A program made the translations under genes and the position numbers. Of a stretch of DNA of 6,899 bases, positions 5,803 to 6,899 are shown piece after piece. The DNA comes from Crocinitomicaceae bacterium. GTDB taxonomy: Bacteria; Bacteroidota; Bacteroidia; Flavobacteriales_D; Crocinitomicaceae. The stretch is from positions 1-6,899 of the forward strand of contig JALWLM010000144.1 of the NCBI GenBank assembly GCA_027084145.1, written 5' to 3'. The first letter of the stretch is position 1, and every line of letters starts with the position of its first letter. The notes beneath the pieces were generated by a model. The model ran no database searches. It saw only the letters and a program-made list of their open reading frames with translations, and was not told the origin of the DNA.

Positions 5803-6899
5803 ATGTCAGAAGAAAACGAGGAAATAAACAATCAAGAGGGGCAAACAGGAAATTCTGAAGGACAAGGAAAGGAGCTGGATGAAAATATTATACCTGTCAA
5901 CGGACTCTACGAAAACTGGTTTTTAGATTACGCTTCTTATGTTATTTTAGAGCGAGCCGTACCGTCATTATTTGATGGACTTAAACCCGTCCAACGTCGA
6001 ATCCTTCATTCCATGAAAGAAATGGATGATGGACGTTACAATAAAGTAGCGAATATCATTGGTAACACAATGAAGTATCATCCTCATGGAGATGCTTCTA
6101 TCGGAGACGCACTGGTACAATTAGGACAAAAAGATTTGTTGATTGACTGCCAAGGTAACTGGGGAAATACTCTAACAGGAGATGGAGCTGCAGCACCTCG
6201 ATATATTGAAGCTCGACTATCTAAATTTGCGCTTCATGTTGTTTTTAACCCAAAGACAACAAATTGGTTGAAAAGTTATGACGGTAGAAATTTAGAACCG
6301 GAACAATTACCCGTGAAATTTCCATTATTGTTAGCACAAGGAGCAGAAGGGATCGCTGTAGGGATGGCTTGTAAAATAATGCCGCATAATTTTAATGAAC
6401 TCATCGAGCAATCTATCAATCACCTTCGAGGAAAGAAAGTGACCATATTTCCTGATTTTCCTAATGGAGGAATGGCTGATTTTTCCAATTATAATGACGG
6501 GCTTCGTGGCGGGAAAATTCGCTTGAGAGCAAAAATCACAAAACGTGACAATAAAACACTTGTCGTCACAGAAGTTCCTTATGGAACAACCTCTTCTTTG
6601 ATAGAGTCTATTCTTAAAGCAAATGAAAAAGGAAAGATTAAAATCAAGAAAATTGAAGATAATACAGCGGCAACGGCTGAAATAGTCATTCATTTAGCTA
6701 CAGGTGTATCACCTGACAAAACATTGGATGCATTGTATGCTTTTACTGATTGTGAAGTTTCTATTTCTCCTAATGCATCTATTATTGACGGGGATAAACC
6801 TCGTTTTATGGGGGTATCTGAAATTCTAAAAAAGAATACGGAAAATACAGTAGATTTACTTCGTAAAGAACTGGAAATAAAACTGGATGAATTAAAAAC
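5803..6899 (+). CDS. parC: DNA topoisomerase IV subunit A, 5' part (runs off the window)
   Basis: This is the DNA-cleaving and rejoining subunit of topoisomerase IV, partner of ParE. The frame is open to the right edge: 365 complete codons plus two bases, roughly the first 40% of a typical Bacteroidota ParC. After a low-complexity E/N/Q/G-rich tail (about residues 1-28) comes the winged-helix domain. It carries GLKPVQRRIL (59-68), where Gln favours ParC (E. coli GyrA has His), then KYHPHGDASIGDAL (91-104) and APRYIEARLS (131-140) with the catalytic Arg133-Tyr134 pair (Tyr codon 6202-6204). GIAVGMA (183-189) supplies the DNA-intercalating Ile184. The tower domain follows, and a coiled-coil helix seems to begin near residue 345. 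The position matching E. coli GyrA Ser83 is Ala98. An in-frame TAA at 5776-5778 and the homology onset support the ATG at 5803. The four-base gap after parE and the lack of a promoter box indicate co-transcription, perhaps with coupled translation. Confidence 0.95.
   Translation, partial: MSEENEEINNQEGQTGNSEGQGKELDENIIPVNGLYENWFLDYASYVILERAVPSLFDGLKPVQRRILHSMKEMDDGRYNKVANIIGNTMKYHPHGDASIGDALVQLGQKDLLIDCQGNWGNTLTGDGAAAPRYIEARLSKFALHVVFNPKTTNWLKSYDGRNLEPEQLPVKFPLLLAQGAEGIAVGMACKIMPHNFNELIEQSINHLRGKKVTIFPDFPNGGMADFSNYNDGLRGGKIRLRAKITKRDNKTLVVTEVPYGTTSSLIESILKANEKGKIKIKKIEDNTAATAEIVIHLATGVSPDKTLDALYAFTDCEVSISPNASIIDGDKPRFMGVSEILKKNTENTVDLLRKELEIKLDELK

Noticed and set aside
6331..6693. 120-residue open frame on the - strand
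   Set aside because: It lies wholly inside the parC coding region, which has clear topoisomerase motifs on the + strand. The translated product is rich in Phe, Cys and Ser with no recognisable family, as expected for an antisense shadow.
1..6899. Search for CRISPR arrays, tRNA or rRNA genes, insertion sequences, toxin-antitoxin or defence genes
   Set aside because: Four conserved housekeeping or metabolic genes fill nearly the whole window, and the intergenic gaps (about 105 and 151 bp, plus the 262-bp left flank) contain no repeat series, cloverleaf or transposase remnants.

Overview
The window looks like an ordinary chromosomal segment of an AT-rich member of the Bacteroidota, most likely a flavobacterium-type organism. 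Three observations support this. The start codons have A/T-rich leaders without Shine-Dalgarno motifs. A TAnnTTTG box of the Bacteroidota -7 promoter type lies upstream of each of the three transcription units. The ParE and ParC proteins carry sequence signatures (GDSASGS, SLRGKPLN, HGDASIGDAL) that I associate with that phylum. The genus cannot be told from the sequence.

Layout, all genes on the + strand: (1) 1-262 is an AT-rich intergenic region with no supportable gene. It holds an imperfect 11-bp inverted repeat (145-173) and the probable gdhA -7 box (215-222). (2) 263-1618 is gdhA, a complete hexameric-type NADP-dependent glutamate dehydrogenase. It is followed by a strong intrinsic terminator (1641-1678) whose T-run appears to double as the upstream element of the next promoter. 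(3) 1724-3727 is a single-chain fusion of the alpha and beta E1 subunits of a thiamine-diphosphate 2-oxoacid dehydrogenase, closest in motifs to the branched-chain type. It is followed by a second clear intrinsic terminator (3749-3786). (4) 3879-5798 is parE, the ATPase subunit of topoisomerase IV. Four bases later comes parC (5803 onward), the DNA-cleaving subunit, cut by the right edge after 365 complete codons. These two form an operon with its own promoter candidate (3827-3853).

Functionally the window holds two metabolic genes, each in its own terminator-bounded unit, and one housekeeping topoisomerase operon. GdhA interconverts 2-oxoglutarate plus ammonia with glutamate. The fused E1 decarboxylates 2-oxoacids of the kind made when amino acids are transaminated onto 2-oxoglutarate. 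A metabolic link between the two is plausible but not shown by the sequence. ParE and ParC together make the heterotetrameric topoisomerase IV that separates linked daughter chromosomes.

I found no mobile element, CRISPR array, RNA gene or undescribed system. The most useful second-look items are the gdhA upstream dyad, the terminator/promoter overlap, the fused E1 without adjacent E2/E3 genes, and the alanine at the quinolone-contact serine position of ParC.
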